64,000 nucleotides of DNA, from the NCBI GenBank assembly GCA_030268105.1, contig BSDZ01000094.1, positions 901,001 to 965,000 of the forward strand. Reading direction: 5' to 3'. The notes beneath the pieces were generated by a model that had not been told where the DNA came from, did no database searches, and was given only the letters and a program-made list of their open reading frames with translations. The stretch comes from Volvox africanus. Taxonomy: Eukaryota > Chlorophyta > Chlorophyceae > Chlamydomonadales > Volvocaceae. This document shows positions 46,732-58,845 of the stretch, one piece after another; positions within the stretch are counted from its first letter, which is position 1; every line of letters begins with the position of its first letter. The translations under genes were made by a program, and so were the position numbers.

Positions 46732-47070
46732 TGTTGTACGCCAGTTTGATTGCCGTTTATACCAAAGTAGGCTGCAATCCATCCGAGCACCATTGAGCCT
46801 ACGATAAAACATATTAGCACGATATATTCGAATATATCTAGCTAATGAAGCACGTCGCATTATCATCTACGACATCACGCTGTCGGTCAACATGTTTGAC
46901 CCGAGGCTGATATCAACGCGTGAACCCACTATTGGCATAATATATCACGTAATAATATTTCAAATATTATTACCTCATCCGAATCATAAACCATACACGT
47001 ATGTGGGAACAAGACGATCGCGATGGTTGGGTCGGCAACCAAATATTGATATTCGGACCTTCACATATTG
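46732..47070 (+). mobile_element. diverged family A LTR fragment
   Basis: Starts TGTTGTACGCC and keeps the first half of the hairpin series: GATATATTCGAATATATC at 46821-46838 and a perfect 12-base-arm hairpin at 46949-46973. It breaks off at the AT-rich tail that follows. Confidence 0.7.
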
Positions 47071-47351
47071 TAATAATAATAAAAATAATAGTACGCCGGC
47101 CAGAGCCTGGCGTGTGTTAAGGAGGTGGGGAACTGAGGGGCAGCATAGCCGTCCCTGTATGCCCACACCACTGTGGGTAGCCGTTTTGGTTTTACCGGTT
47201 ATTTGGCTGCACCCTCTAGTGCTTGCCGCGCCCGTATGATGGCACCCGCTGTTTCAATTGTTTGCCGGTGTAGGTGCAGGCAGGTCTTCTGGGCATGTTC
47301 CGCGGAGGAGCCGAGCCTGCACAGGAGCGGTTTTAGTGTTTTGGTTAGGGT
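47071..47351 (-). mobile_element. probable non-LTR retrotransposon 3' fragment
   Basis: On the reverse strand this ends in a tattatttttattattattac tail, as many LINE 3' ends do. No protein domain is recognised and no target duplication was found, so the assignment is weak. Confidence 0.4.
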
Positions 47352-48185
47352 TGTTGTACCTCTCCTTCGTGTTTGCTCATAAGTATCTGCGCGTCTGAAG
47401 GCTTTCGACACCAATGCGCAAGCACTTGCAAGTGCAGCAAGGCAAGCGCGAGCAAGCATAGACAGCGGAAGACTTCAAGACAAGAAGAGATATAACTTAC
47501 AGTCTTACAGATCGAAGCGGTGCAATGGACGTAATCGCCGTCAGCGCCGGAAGCAAGCAATCATCACACGGCGGTGAATAGCAAAGTTTAGGCTTAGCTC
47601 GGGCTAAGTAGGATAACGTATAGTGATAATAGTGTAGAACACACGAGTGTTCTCCGGTATCGAATGTCTTGTCTTACTTAGCCGTCCTCGCATCTGTTAT
47701 ACTCGCAGCATCGCAATGCTGTACGATTCACACTAGGAGGCCGATCCTAAGTGTGACAACACTACTGCGTATAGGCGATGTCCAAGCATAACAACGTATA
47801 AGCCTTTCCGGCATTCGCATGATGCAAGGGTCCGAATAACGATATCCGGTTGCAAGGCATGTATCGCGACGAGTGCGGCGCTCTCAACGTGTGCTGTAAT
47901 GAAGTAATATTATATCAGATAATATAACTTATCGTTTCGTAGCACGAGCATAATGCGCACTTCAATGATTCGGGCTTTCATGCATGCTAGACGGATTTGC
48001 CATGATGCGATGTCGTGATGGATAATGACAACATGCCAAATGCATATATAAATGTATGCGAATACATTTATATCATGCAGGTTCATTCATATGCATTGAT
48101 CATTCATGCGTTCATGAAGATAGCACTTCGCCTCGTAGGGTCGCATCGACCTACGCATCGGCGGGAAACGAACCACAGCACAACA
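47352..48185 (-). mobile_element. 3' LTR of element C (family B, 834 bp)
   Basis: Reverse complement of a family B LTR, TGTTGTACCTC to CAGCACAACA, followed by the complement of a polypurine tract (48186-48199). Slightly longer than the B LTRs. Confidence 0.88.
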
Positions 48186-48199
48186 ATTATCCCCCCTCC
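48186..48199 (-). promoter_or_regulatory. polypurine tract of element C
   Basis: attatcccccctcc, reverse complement of a purine run, right next to the LTR. Confidence 0.65.
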
Positions 48200-48244
48200 T
48201 GTATGCAGCGTCCTCGCTGCTTCATACAGCATCGACTGCAGGGG

Positions 48245-50219
48245 TCATTGGGCTTGTGTTGCACGTTTGCGGGCTTCTTCGAGCAGGGGCTTCATGTCCT
48301 GCGAGAAGTTGCGTGCCAGTTCCGATGAGTTGTGCTCGCTGGTATACCCTGTCCACTTGACCAAGTACTCGTGTACGGTCCGCTTACGTCGGTGTCGGCC
48401 CACACGACGCGCACGATAATCTAACACCCGCTCCACATCGTAAAACTTCTGTTTAGCAGCGATCCAGGTCTCGGGAACTGATTCGATCGCTGCGGGAGCG
48501 TTAGCAGGCTCAGGGACGGGTTCCGTACCATGATAAGGACGGACAAGCGATACGTGAAACGTGGGGTGAATGGTCATATCAGCGGGCAATGCAAGCTCCA
48601 CAGCCACATTCCCAACCATGCGCACGACAGGATACGGACCAATCCAGCGGGGTAAGAGTTTTCGGGATCCGTCGGCCAAGGAACGCAAGTTCTTGGTGCT
48701 TAGCAACACGAGTTGCCCTTCCGAAAACGTCACATCCTGCTTGGATTTGTTGTAGTATTCCGTCGTTCACTGTTGTGCCGCGTCCAAACACGCCTTCGCG
48801 TCTGTGATACGGGACATAAAAGACTTGGCAAAGATCTTAGCAGCAGGCACGTTCACTTCCAACTCATGCCACACGGGTGGTGTGGGATGAAACCCGTAGT
48901 TGAGAAAGAACGGACTTTTGCCTGTAGAGCGGTTAACAGCATTGTTAAGCGTGAATTCTGCCGCAGTCAAATACATATCCCAAACGAGGGGTGTGCAACC
49001 AGCATAATTGCGCAACATATCACCCAACGTGCGGTTTGTGCGTTCAGTTTGACCATCAGTCTGCGGGTGGTACGCTGTGCTCAGGTTGATGCGCATGCCA
49101 ACTAGCTTGCAGAGCGCTTCCCAAAACTTAGACGTGAACTGCCCACCGTGGTCCGAAATCACGTTTTTGGGAACCCCGTGTAACCGAACCACATTGTCAA
49201 AAAACAAGCGTGCGGTTTGCTCAGCCGTGCAGGATGATGTACATGGTGCTAGGTGAACCATCTTAGTCAGACGATCGACCATTATGAACACCGCATCATA
49301 TCCCCCCTCAGTTTCGGGCAGCACGACTACGAAGTCCATGGAAACACTTTCCCAAGGCGCATCCGGGACAGGCAACGGTTGCAACAACCCATGGCCCTTA
49401 CCGGACAAAACCTTATTGTGCTGGCACAGACTGCATGTCTGTACGAAGTTCGCCGCATCCTTAGCCAAACGAGGCCACCAAAAGGAACGTTGCACCAACT
49501 CGACCAACCGCTTGCTACCAGGGTTTCCTGCTAACGGGTCCTCGTGGAACCGAGCAAGGATATGTAGCGTAGCGTGTCGTCGTTCGGAACGACGATTTGC
49601 ATAGCTGCACCCTCCATTCGTAGCCAAAGGCCATTCTGCTTGTGAAGGTATTCCACATTAGCCGGCTCCGTGAACCAGGCATCTGCGTTGTAGGCAATCT
49701 TCAACCGCTCCGCGAGGTCCGTCGCGATCGGCACCTCCTCGTTATGCAGTCGCACAACGGGCGCTGCCAAAATTGCAGCGTGTAGTGACGGATGTCGACT
49801 GAGAGCATCGGCAATATTCAATTTACCGGAAATATACTCCCAGGTGCAGTCGAACCTAGCTAGATATTCCATCCACCTAGCTTGACGGCGGTTCAACGTC
49901 GGAACGCTTTGCAAAAACGTTAGGGGCTTGTGGTCAGTCTTTAAAGTAAACGGGCGTCCCTCGAGGTAACAGCGCCATTCCTTTAAAGCATGCAGCACTG
50001 CCAGAAGCTCCTGTTCCCCGGTGGTGTAGCGAATCTCCGCACCAGAAAACTTCTTACTCGTGAAGGCGATCGGTCGCCCTTCCTGTAACAATACAGCGCC
50101 GCTTCCAAATGCTGAGGCATCAGACACTACCTCAACACGAAACGGCAACAAGTAATCAGGGAATGCAAGGGTGACATCTTCGGCAACGGTTCGCTTGAGC
50201 TCTTCAAATGCCCGCTGGC
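48245..50219 (-). pseudogene. pol: pol of element C: RNase H, integrase, chromodomain
   Basis: Read leftward: RNase H ([15 protein letters not shown]), integrase ([45 protein letters not shown]), GPY/F and chromodomain (EYLVKWTGY). Breaks: a frameshift near 49560-49600 and a TGA (complement at 48767-48769) where element B has CGA. The RT, protease, gag and 5' LTR are missing because the element is cut at 50219 by the LTR of element D. Confidence 0.85.
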
Positions 50220-51034
50220 TGTTGTATCCTTCCTTATTCGATCATGCACTGAATCTGCACGTCTGGATGTTAGCTACGTGCGCACCGTGCTTACGAACAG
50301 CAAGGTGATTCAATGCGAGCCAAGTGACAGTGGAAGACTCAACAACAAGGAAAGATTCAACTTACAATAGTCTTCAATTACAGATTGGTAGTTGGCCGTC
50401 AGACCCCGTGGGCAATGTTCATCATCCGGCTGAAGATGCTATGCTGGAATAGCTCAGGCCGAATATAAATGCATAAAACGTATATATCAGAATCAGACCG
50501 AGTTAAGTACACGAGTACTTGACCCCAAATAGTGTCAAGCCGACTTCGGTCTCTAGGCGGCCGTCCTCGCACCTATCATGTTGCGATACCGATGTGCAGT
50601 ACAGGTCTCACTGGATTACGATCTCAAGTGTGAGTACCTTGGCAACACTGCTCTAAATATCGTATCATCCGTGATATTATTAAATGCAACGCATGCAATA
50701 TGCAGAGGTCCGAATATTGATATTCGGTTGCCGACCCAACCATCGCGATCGTCGCCTTCTCGCATACACGTATGGTTTGTGACGTAAATTGGGTAATAAC
50801 ATTTAAAGTATTATTACGTGGTATAATATGCCAATGGATAGATCGCGCATTAATTATCAGCCTCGAGTCAAACATGTTGACCGACAGCGCGATGTCGTAG
50901 AGGATAATGCGACATGCCTGATTAGCTAGATATACTCGAGTATATCATGCTAATATACTTGCATTATGCGTCATGATGTTTGAATGCATCGCGGCCTTCA
51001 TGAATGTGAACGGTGATCGAACCCGCATACAACA
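50220..51034 (-). mobile_element. 3' LTR of element D (family A, 815 bp)
   Basis: Reverse-oriented family A LTR, TGTTGTATCC to CGCATACAACA. It entered element C pol; the preceding five bases are ctggc but the partner duplication is not in the window. Confidence 0.88.
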
Positions 51035-51049
51035 ACTATCCCCCTTCCC
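51035..51049 (-). promoter_or_regulatory. polypurine tract of element D
   Basis: actatcccccttccc, the complement of the purine run seen in H and Y. Confidence 0.65.
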
Positions 51050-51093
51050 GTATGCAGCGTCCTCACTGCATCGAACAGCATCGACTGCAAGGA

Positions 51094-53853
51094 TCATTGG
51101 GTTTGCGTGGCACGTAGACGAGCTTCCTCCAATATGGGCTTCATTTCTGGCGAGAAGTTACGCATCGGCTCCCACGAATTATGCTCGCTCGAATAGCCAG
51201 TCCACTTGACCAGATACTCATGCACCTTCCGCTTGCGTCGTTGTCGACCAATGCGACAAACCCGATAATCCAAAATGCGTTCCACATCATACACCTTTTG
51301 CTTGCCTGCGATCCAGGTCTCGGGACCGGGGTCCATTACTGCAGGGGCATCGGTGTCGTTTGTAACGGGTGCTGTGCCGCGATAAGGGCGGATTAAAGAA
51401 ATATGGAATGTGGGGATGATATTCATGTCAGAAGGTAGGGATAGCTCCACAGCTACATTCCCTACCATGCGAACAACGGAATATGGGCCGATCCAATGAG
51501 GTAACAATTTACGGGAACAGTCAGCGAGCGAACGCAAGTTCTTAGTGCTCAATAATACCATTTGTCCCACCGAAAATGTTACGTCCCGTTTGGATTTATT
51601 ATAATAGTCCGTCGTCCGTTGTTGTGCTGCATCCAGGCATGCCTTCACATCTGTTTTGCGGGATAGGAACGACTTGGCAAAGGTTTTAGCCGCAGGGATA
51701 TTTATCTCCAACTCTCGCCACACGGGTAGCGCAGGATGGAATCCGTAATGCAGAAAGAAAGGGCTTTGACCTGTAGAGCGGTTAACAGCGTTGTTAAGCG
51801 CAAATTCTGCCGAAGTTAGAAATGTATCCCAAACAGAAGGTGTACGTCCCGCGAAATTCCTCAACATGTCGCCCAGTGTGCGGTTTGTGCGTTCGGTTTG
51901 CCCATCGGATTGTGGATGATATGCTGTGCTCAAATGAACGCGCATACCGAAGAGTTGACATAGTGCTTCCTAAAACTTAGACGTGAATTGCCCGCCGCGA
52001 TCGGATATCACATTTTTAGGAACGCCATGCAATCGGACCACATTATCGAAAAATAATCGTGCTGTTTGCTCAGCGGTGCAAGACGAGGTGCAGGGGGCTA
52101 AATGGACCATCTTGGTCAAACGATCGACCATTACGAACACCGAGTCGTATCCCCCCTCAGTTTTGGGCAGCGCGACTACGAAGTCCATAGAGACACTTTC
52201 CCAAGGGGCGTCGGGTATAGGTAAAGGTTGTAATAAACCCTGGCCCTTACCGGATAGTGCTTTATTGCGCTGGCATAAGCTGCACCTTTGCACGAAATTT
52301 TCCGCATCCTTCACCACAAGCGGCCACCAGAATGAGCGTCGTACAAGCTCTGCCAATCGCGTGCTTCCAGGATGTCCTGCTAACGGGTCCTCGTGGAATC
52401 GTGCAAGAATATCTTAGCGTAAAGCGTCGTCGTTGGGCACGGCAACTTGTGTGGTCGAGCCATCCTGCCGTATCCACAAATCGTTGCGCTTGTGCAAATG
52501 TTCCACATTGCTGGGTGAAGCGAACCATGGATCCACTTCATATGTCGCCTTGAGTCGCTGCGCAAGGTCCGCTGCTATCGGCACCTCCTGGCTGCGCAAG
52601 CGAGTGACTGGTGCTGCCAAGATAGCGGCATGCAATGAGGGATGTCGACTGAGGGCGTCAGCAATATTAATCCTGCCGGCGATATACTCCCATGTGCAGT
52701 TGAAACGAGATAGATACTCCATCCATCGAGCTTGTCGTCGGTTAAGCGTAGGAACACTCTGCAAGAATGTCAGCGGCTTATGATCGGTCTTCAGTGTAAA
52801 AGGGCGGCCCTCGAGGTAACAACACCATTCCTTCAAAGCATGTAGAGCTGCCAACAGTTCCTGCTCTCCAGTGGTATATCGGGTCTCCGCACCCGAAAAC
52901 TTCTTACTCGTGAAGGCGATCGGTCGTCCTTCCTGTAACAATACAGCGCCGCTTCCATGCAAGGAAGCATCCGATACAACTTCAACACGGAATGGCAACG
53001 AGTAGTCAGGGAAAGAGAGGTAACGTCGTCGGCGATGATTCGCATGAGCTCTTCGAATGCCCGCTGACACGCGGGTGTCCAGGCTTCGAGAGAAACGAAA
53101 CCTCCTTTCTTCGTCAAATTTGTAAGCGGGGCCGCAATAATGGAGTAATTTTTAATACACTTACGGAGGTAGTTAGTCAAACCCAGGAACTAGCGTAGTT
53201 CGGTGAGGTTCTGAGGTGCGGGCCATTCGCGAACCACAGCTACCTTCCATGGGTCCATCCTGACCCCAGTGGCCGACACGATGTGGCCCAAATACTCCAC
53301 TTGTGGCTGCACCCAAAAACACTTGGCGCGTTTAGCAAACAGTTGCTCCCGCTTCATCACTTCAAGCACGAGCTCGAGATGCTTCAGGTGCTCCTCGCAC
53401 GTTTTGGAATAAATTAAAATATCATCCAAATAACAAACGATGAACCTGTCGATATACGGTCTGAACATGCGATCCATCACTGCTTGAAATGTGGCGGGCG
53501 CATTAGTAAGTCCAAATTACAAGACCGTGTACTCGAAGTGACCAAGGGAGTCTGGAAAGCGGTTTTCGGACTATAAGAGGCAGCGATGCATACCTGATTA
53601 TACCCTTGTTGAAGGTCAATCGAGGAAAAAGAAGCTGAGCCTTTCAGCTTATCGAACAGGTCATCGACGCGCGGCAAAGGGTAGCGATTTTCAATCGTAG
53701 TCACATTCAAGCCCCGTCAATCAATGCACATACGCAACGTCTCATCCTTCTCACCGACAAACAATATCAGTGCAGAATATGGCGATGTGCTGGGCTGAAC
53801 CATACCCTTTGCGAGCAGATCCCCCACTTGCCGCTTCATTCGCCCAACTTTGG
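51094..53853 (-). pseudogene. pol: pol of element D: RT, RNase H, integrase, chromodomain
   Basis: Read leftward: RT from the QV-DLLAKGM box, YLDDILIYSK, RNase H (VVSDAS, TDHKPL), integrase ([34 protein letters not shown]) and chromodomain (EYLVKWTGY). Several breaks: a Trp-to-stop change in FWEAL near 51970, stops or shifts near 52357-52410, 53030-53190 and 53480-53520. Only the 51094-51945 part is open throughout. The 5' half and 5' LTR are cut off by element F at 53854. Confidence 0.85.
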
Positions 53854-55027
53854 TGTTGTATGCGGATTCGATCACCATTTACATTCACGAAGGCCGCGAT
53901 GCATTTAAACACTATAACGCATAATACAAGTATATTAGCATGATATACTCGAGTATATCTGGCTAATCAGGCATGTCGCATTATCATCCACGACATCGCG
54001 CTGTCGGTCAACATGTTTGACTCGAAGCTGATTATTAATGCGCGATCTATCCATTGGCATATTATATAGCGTAATAATACTTTAAATGTTATTACCCAAT
54101 TTACGTCACAAACCATACGCGTATGCAAGAAGGCGACGATCGCGATGGTTGGGTCGGCAACCGAATATTGATATTCGGACCCTTGCATATTGCATGCGTT
54201 GCATTTAATAATATCACGGATGATACGATATTTAGAGCAGTGTTGTCAAGGTACTCACACTTGAGATCACAATCCAGTGAGACCTGTACTGCATTCCGAT
54301 ATCGCGACGTGATAGGTGCGAGGACGGCCGCCTAGAGACCGAAGTTGGCGCGACGCTAACTTTGGACTAAGTACCCGAGTACTTAACTCAAATCAGTACG
54401 CATACATACGATATAATCATTTATATTCGGCCTGAGCTATTCTAGCACGCCATCTGCAGCCGAGTGATGAACATTGCCCACGGGGTCTGACGGCAGACTT
54501 AAATCCTGTAATTGAAGAACATCGTAAGTTGAATCTTTCCTTGTCTTTGAGTCTTCCTGTAGGAAACTACATTTACCTTAGAGAAATAGGCCCAGATAAA
54601 GCGGTAGGCAATCATGCAATAAGCATGATGCCTAACCGAAAACTAACTACGAGTAAACTTCGCGATTGGCAAAGAAGATTGCCGTACATCTTGGCTAGGT
54701 GAGCCAATATTAAAGTCACCCAGGTGAAGAGCTAAGGCCTGACATTTTAGTATCACACTACTAATTGTTCGGAGTTCAAGACTCCGCTGTCACCGATTAT
54801 TCCCAATAGATGTACAATTTCGCGACGCTAACTTATTTGCGAGCTATCTCTAAACCTGCAAAAGCTACGCTTCCGCACAAATCTAGTAGCATACTGAAAG
54901 GGACTGCTACACTTCCGCTGTCTGATATTTGCATTAGATTGCCTTGCTGTTCGTAAGCTTGGTTCGCACACAGCTAACATCCAGACGTGCAGAGGTAATG
55001 CATGATTGAAGAAGGAAGGATACAACA
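53854..55027 (+). mobile_element. 5' LTR of element F (family A), split by an E LTR
   Basis: Family A LTR from TGTTGTATGCGG to GGATACAACA. Without the 354-bp E LTR and one CTTCC copy it is exactly 815 bp. It entered element D pol in the opposite orientation; five preceding bases are tttgg. Confidence 0.9.
54558..54911 (+). mobile_element. LTR of element E, left copy (354 bp)
   Basis: TGTAGGAAACTACA to GACTGCTACA with TGTAG/CTACA termini, flanked on both sides by CTTCC (54553-54557 and 54912-54916). It looks like a solo LTR in the F LTR: the E internal region does not follow directly but starts 528 bp later. Confidence 0.9.
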
Positions 55028-55030
55028 AAT

Positions 55031-55044
55031 TTGGTATCGAGACG
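55031..55044 (+). promoter_or_regulatory. primer-binding site of element F, left copy
   Basis: ttggtatcgagacg just after the F LTR; a second copy lies at 61641-61654. Confidence 0.55.
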
Positions 55045-55094
55045 GGTTAATTCACGATGACTGTATTGCCCTTCGTCGGAAGTAGGTTCTCGCG

Positions 55095-55405
55095 ATGGCC
55101 AGCGACGACGATACTCGCCGCAGCCCTTTAGACACATTCGCAGAGGATCTTGGCCGCGCTGTTCTGGACGCCGCTGCCTCCGGTTTATGAAGTTAGACAT
55201 CTGCCGCTAACTAGTTGTTGCTTTCTTGTTGCGAATCTGGCACCGTGAGTCGCAGGTGAACGTACGCCGACATTGAACGCGGTATTGGCTGGACAATATT
55301 TAAACGAGCAACAAATCAAGGCGTTGATTCAAAAAACTACCGAAATAAAAGACAACCTCACGGACTATATCGCTTTTCTCCTTGGTCTACTCGGGAATTC
55401 TGTCG
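55095..55405 (+). CDS. spliced leader peptide of element F, left copy
   Basis: Same exon structure as H: exon 1 55095-55182, intron 55183-55255, exon 2 55256-55405, then a gtacgcgg donor. The peptide is nearly that of H. It is separated from the F gag by the whole of element E, so this copy can no longer join to it. Confidence 0.5.
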
Positions 55406-55439
55406 GTACGCGGATAGTCCCAAAATTCCTGTTACGTTA

Positions 55440-55450
55440 GGTAGCGAGGG
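55440..55450 (+). promoter_or_regulatory. primer-binding site of element E
   Basis: ggtagcgaggg resembles the other primer-binding sites minus the leading t. It marks the first base of E-specific internal sequence, although no E LTR end stands directly before it. Confidence 0.5.
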
Positions 55451-55483
55451 TCTGAGCAACGATCCTCCTCAGGTGAGATAAAC

Positions 55484-57081
55484 TTGCGCAATGCCACGCG
55501 ACACTTCCACCACAACCACAAATCCTCCGCAGCAATAGCGCGGAAGGAACTCTTACGTTTTAAACGTAAAGATCTCACTAAAATTTTGCGACTAGAGCGG
55601 TTCGCCGCCATAGCCGCCAATCGACAACCACATCGGATAAACATTGAACCTACGGAAACGGTGCCTCCGGCTCCAGTAATTCCCACAAATAATTTTAATA
55701 GTAATATTCCTATTATCCGCGGGTCCCAGAAACCAATGCCGGATGAAGGAAATGTCGCGTTACCTCCCAATGGCCTGCCGCAGCGCACACCAAAACAAAC
55801 GCGCGCGGCCCAACACGTTGCAGACTCAATGCGCACCGCAACCCATAAGCATGTTGTTGCATTAGAAAGCGAATTCACGCAACTTAAGGAATCCTTCGAA
55901 AATCAGATGGGTGCCCTCCGCGCGGATACGGACCGCGCGCGAGCCCTTCTAGAACAGATTTTCGAACGCCTTTCGGAGCGTTCACAATCATCCGAAGCGG
56001 CTGACTCCCGCAAGAAAGCGATCCTAAATATTATTTCAACCATCGCGGGGTCGAACATCGCAACCCTTTTGCCTAAGGATGCCCTCCAGCAAACAACGCT
56101 GCAAGCCATCCTAGAGAAACACCTAGTTCCGGTGCCAACACTCGAGGAGGTTCAGTCCCTCTGGGTGGAGGCAACCGCACACCTAGCTGGGGGTAGCGAT
56201 TCTCAGACAACCGCCCCAAAATCCAGCCGGCCAAGTGAAATAAGCCCTAATAGACGGGTTCCACATCCCCCCAAATTTTCTGGGAAGAAGGATAGCACCA
56301 TCACTTGCACCCGGTCCTGGTTCAATGTACTCATGCAATATTTCGACCTGATGAACATGGACCCATTTGAACACATAGTGTACTTCTTAACGGGCAAAGC
56401 ACAGGTCTGGGCAGCAGATGTCCTAGAGATGCACAAGTCGGGCAAGAAACCCCTCACACGCGAAACCTTAAGGGCGGCATTTCTCCTGCAATATGGGGAC
56501 ACGCAACGCAACACTGCCATGGCAGCAAGGGATCGCTTGCAATCTCATGAATACGACATGAAAACTGCTGAAACCGTTGCTGAGTACACACAGCGTTTCC
56601 ATGATGTCCTACGCGAAGCTAAGGACATGGATAAAGCCGACCAAATTAGCTGGTACATCAAAGGCTTAGTTCCAACACTTCGGGGTCGGTGCGCAACCGA
56701 TGATGAGGGCAAGGACTGGCAGGATTTAGATAAATGCATCTTATATGCAGTCGGCCAAGAGGTCCGGTGGAAGGCAGGAAAAGATAACACTGCCACCGTT
56801 GAGCTGAAAGCGGCTACGGTAACCACCCCTAAATCCAGACATCCCTACCAAAACGCCCTATTCCCCGATCCCAACAGGGCTGGCAGTCCGTGAGCAAGAA
56901 GCCCCGGACCGACCGCACTTCTGACAAGCCTCCTAGTACCCGGTGCCGCTATTGCCATGGCTTCAAGAAGCCAGGCCAATCTTGGCCGGACCACGTAGTG
57001 GACTGTTCCAAGGCGGTCAAGGCTGAGGCGGAAAAGAAGTTGGCGCTTGCTGCCCGGCTCGAATCAAAAATGCAGGAATAG
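55484..57081 (+). pseudogene. gag: gag of element E
   Basis: The main frame (55484-56893) opens at a TTG; the true start is not certain. It holds a Retrotrans_gag capsid domain (FSGKKDSTITCTRSW, LTGKAQVWAAD, AAFLLQYGD, YTQRFHDVL, WYIKGLVP). A change to the -1 frame near 56885 is needed to reach the zinc-binding segment (56890-57081) with CRYCHGF...H....C. That segment ends in TAG, after which the pol frame continues in the same phase. Whether the frame change is programmed or a mutation cannot be told from one copy. Confidence 0.75.
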
Positions 57082-57096
57082 GATCCTGGCAAGCGT

Positions 57097-58845
57097 GTGG
57101 AGGAATGTGAACCAGCTAAACTGGTTGCACCAGATGGAGAATTTGTGTTGCCCATGACCGACAGCCCTCAGACTGCTCGGATATTCCGGCCTGATGAATT
57201 CCGTCAGGTTGAGATCCAACTCGGCCGTCAATTTACCTTTGACGCCACATGTAACGATTCGGGCAATAATAATCTCTGTCCACGTTTTGCCTCTCCATCA
57301 AACCCATTTGCGACCCATAATCTTGCGGGTGAGTTTGCTTGGATTAATCCTCCTTACAATCACATTGCTCAATGGCAAAAACACTATATCTCCTGCAAAC
57401 ACAAAGATCCAGAAAATACCTCTGCAGTCTTTGTAGTCCCCAAGTGGAGCTCAATAGAGCACAGTATGCGAGCAGCAGGCTTTCGCCTGATCAAAACATA
57501 TGCACCAGAGAAACAATTGTTCCTGAAGAAAAGTTGCACAGGAATACAGGAGCTTATGCCCGGTGTCCCATGGTCTCTCCAGCTATGGTATGACCGACCG
57601 TCCACTACCGTGCACTTGAACTCCATAGTTGGTTCTACACCTTCTATGATCTTTGATGCTCGACTGTGCCAAACGGCCTGCAAAATCTTGGCCGATTCCG
57701 GTGCCGATTGTAAAGGTACCGCAGATGGGTTTATATCCCTAACAGCCGTTAAGAAAATGGCCCTTACTCTCAAACCCACACTTACCAGCTCAGTTAAAGT
57801 GGCTAATGGCAACACTGAACTGATTGAGGGCTCAGTTGTTACCAATCTTCAAATTGACAAGTTCCACGACACAGTCAAACTCCTTGTTCTAAAGCAAGAT
57901 GTTCCAGGTGTTGATATTATCCTGGCTAATGACTGGTTGGGAAAACGAAAAGCCACAATGTGCTGGGCAACTCATACCCTGACAGTGTATAAGAAGCCAA
58001 ATGATGTGTATACGTTTACGCCATCCCTTTGGTCTTCCCCGGGTATCGACGCTGACCTTGATGCGATTACCCTCATGAACTATGTCACTGCAACACTTTA
58101 TGCAGCGACTACTGTCGAGACGGTATCTGCGAAAGCAGCAGGCAAACGAATTGCTAAAGGAGCACGGAGTTATCTCCTACTTGTGCAAGCAGAGGAGCAC
58201 ACTCCCACTCCTGACCCCAGTTCCGGCGGGAATAATCTCCTAGCTAATTCGAAGTTATCAGAATTACTGGAGGAATACAAGGATGTATTCGAGGACCTTC
58301 AAGGCCTCCCCCCCGATCGGGACATTGGTCACACTATTCCTTTAGTGGATAGTGCCATACCACCCGCTAAACGAGCCTATAGGCTCACCCAACTGGAGCA
58401 ACAAGAGGTCAAGAAGCAAGTTACCAAACTGCTCAATAAGGGATATATCGAACCCTCTACCTCACCCTATGGGGCTCCAGTTCTCTTTGTCGAAAAGGCA
58501 AATGGGCAAGGACTACGCATGGTCTTAGACTACCGTGCGCTTAATAAACTGACCATCAAACGGCGGTATCCCATGCCCAATATTACGGACCTTTTCGACC
58601 AACTCCAAGGAGCTACCATTTTCAGCTCCCTGGACTTGCAGCAGGGGTATCATCAAATACTGATCTCTCCCGAGGATGTGGAGAAAACGGCCTTCATAGC
58701 CCCAGGCATGGGCCAGTTTCAGTTTAAGGTACTTTGCTTTGGACTGACCAATGCCCCTGCAACGTTCCAAGCAGTGATGAATCGTGTCTTCACTGACTAC
58801 ATTGGCAAATTTGTGCTAGTATTTGGACGATATACTGGTCTTTAG
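57097..58845 (+). pseudogene. pol: Pol N-terminal part of element E: Dam-like N6-adenine methyltransferase, protease, first part of RT
   Basis: 582 codons. Residues about 28-168 resemble the phage-type Dam family (PF05869): FRPDEF, FTFDATCND at 46-54, LCPRFASPSNPF, then WINPPYN with NPPY at 84-87 (57346-57357), the motif that binds target adenine in N6 methylases, and SAVFVVPKW. The aspartic protease follows, with ADSGAD at 199-204. RT starts near 400 (PPAKRAYRL, EPSTSPYGAPVLFVEK, LRMVLDYRALNKL, FSSLDLQQGYHQI). The frame breaks at 58823-58845 exactly at the YLDD catalytic box, where the downstream frame takes over; I infer a small deletion there. Element E is probably not autonomous. Confidence 0.8.

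Larger units (their letters stand above)
54558..55439 (+). repeat. 882-bp direct repeat, left copy
   Basis: E LTR, the rest of the F LTR and the F leader up to cctgttacgtta. By eye identical to 61168-62049, offset 6610. It stops where the E internal region begins (ggtagcgagggtc). Confidence 0.9.

Noticed and set aside
57097..57660. Bacterial or phage contamination explaining the Dam-like domain
   Set aside because: The domain lies in one frame with a Ty3/gypsy protease and RT, and a collinear degenerate form is present in families A and B.
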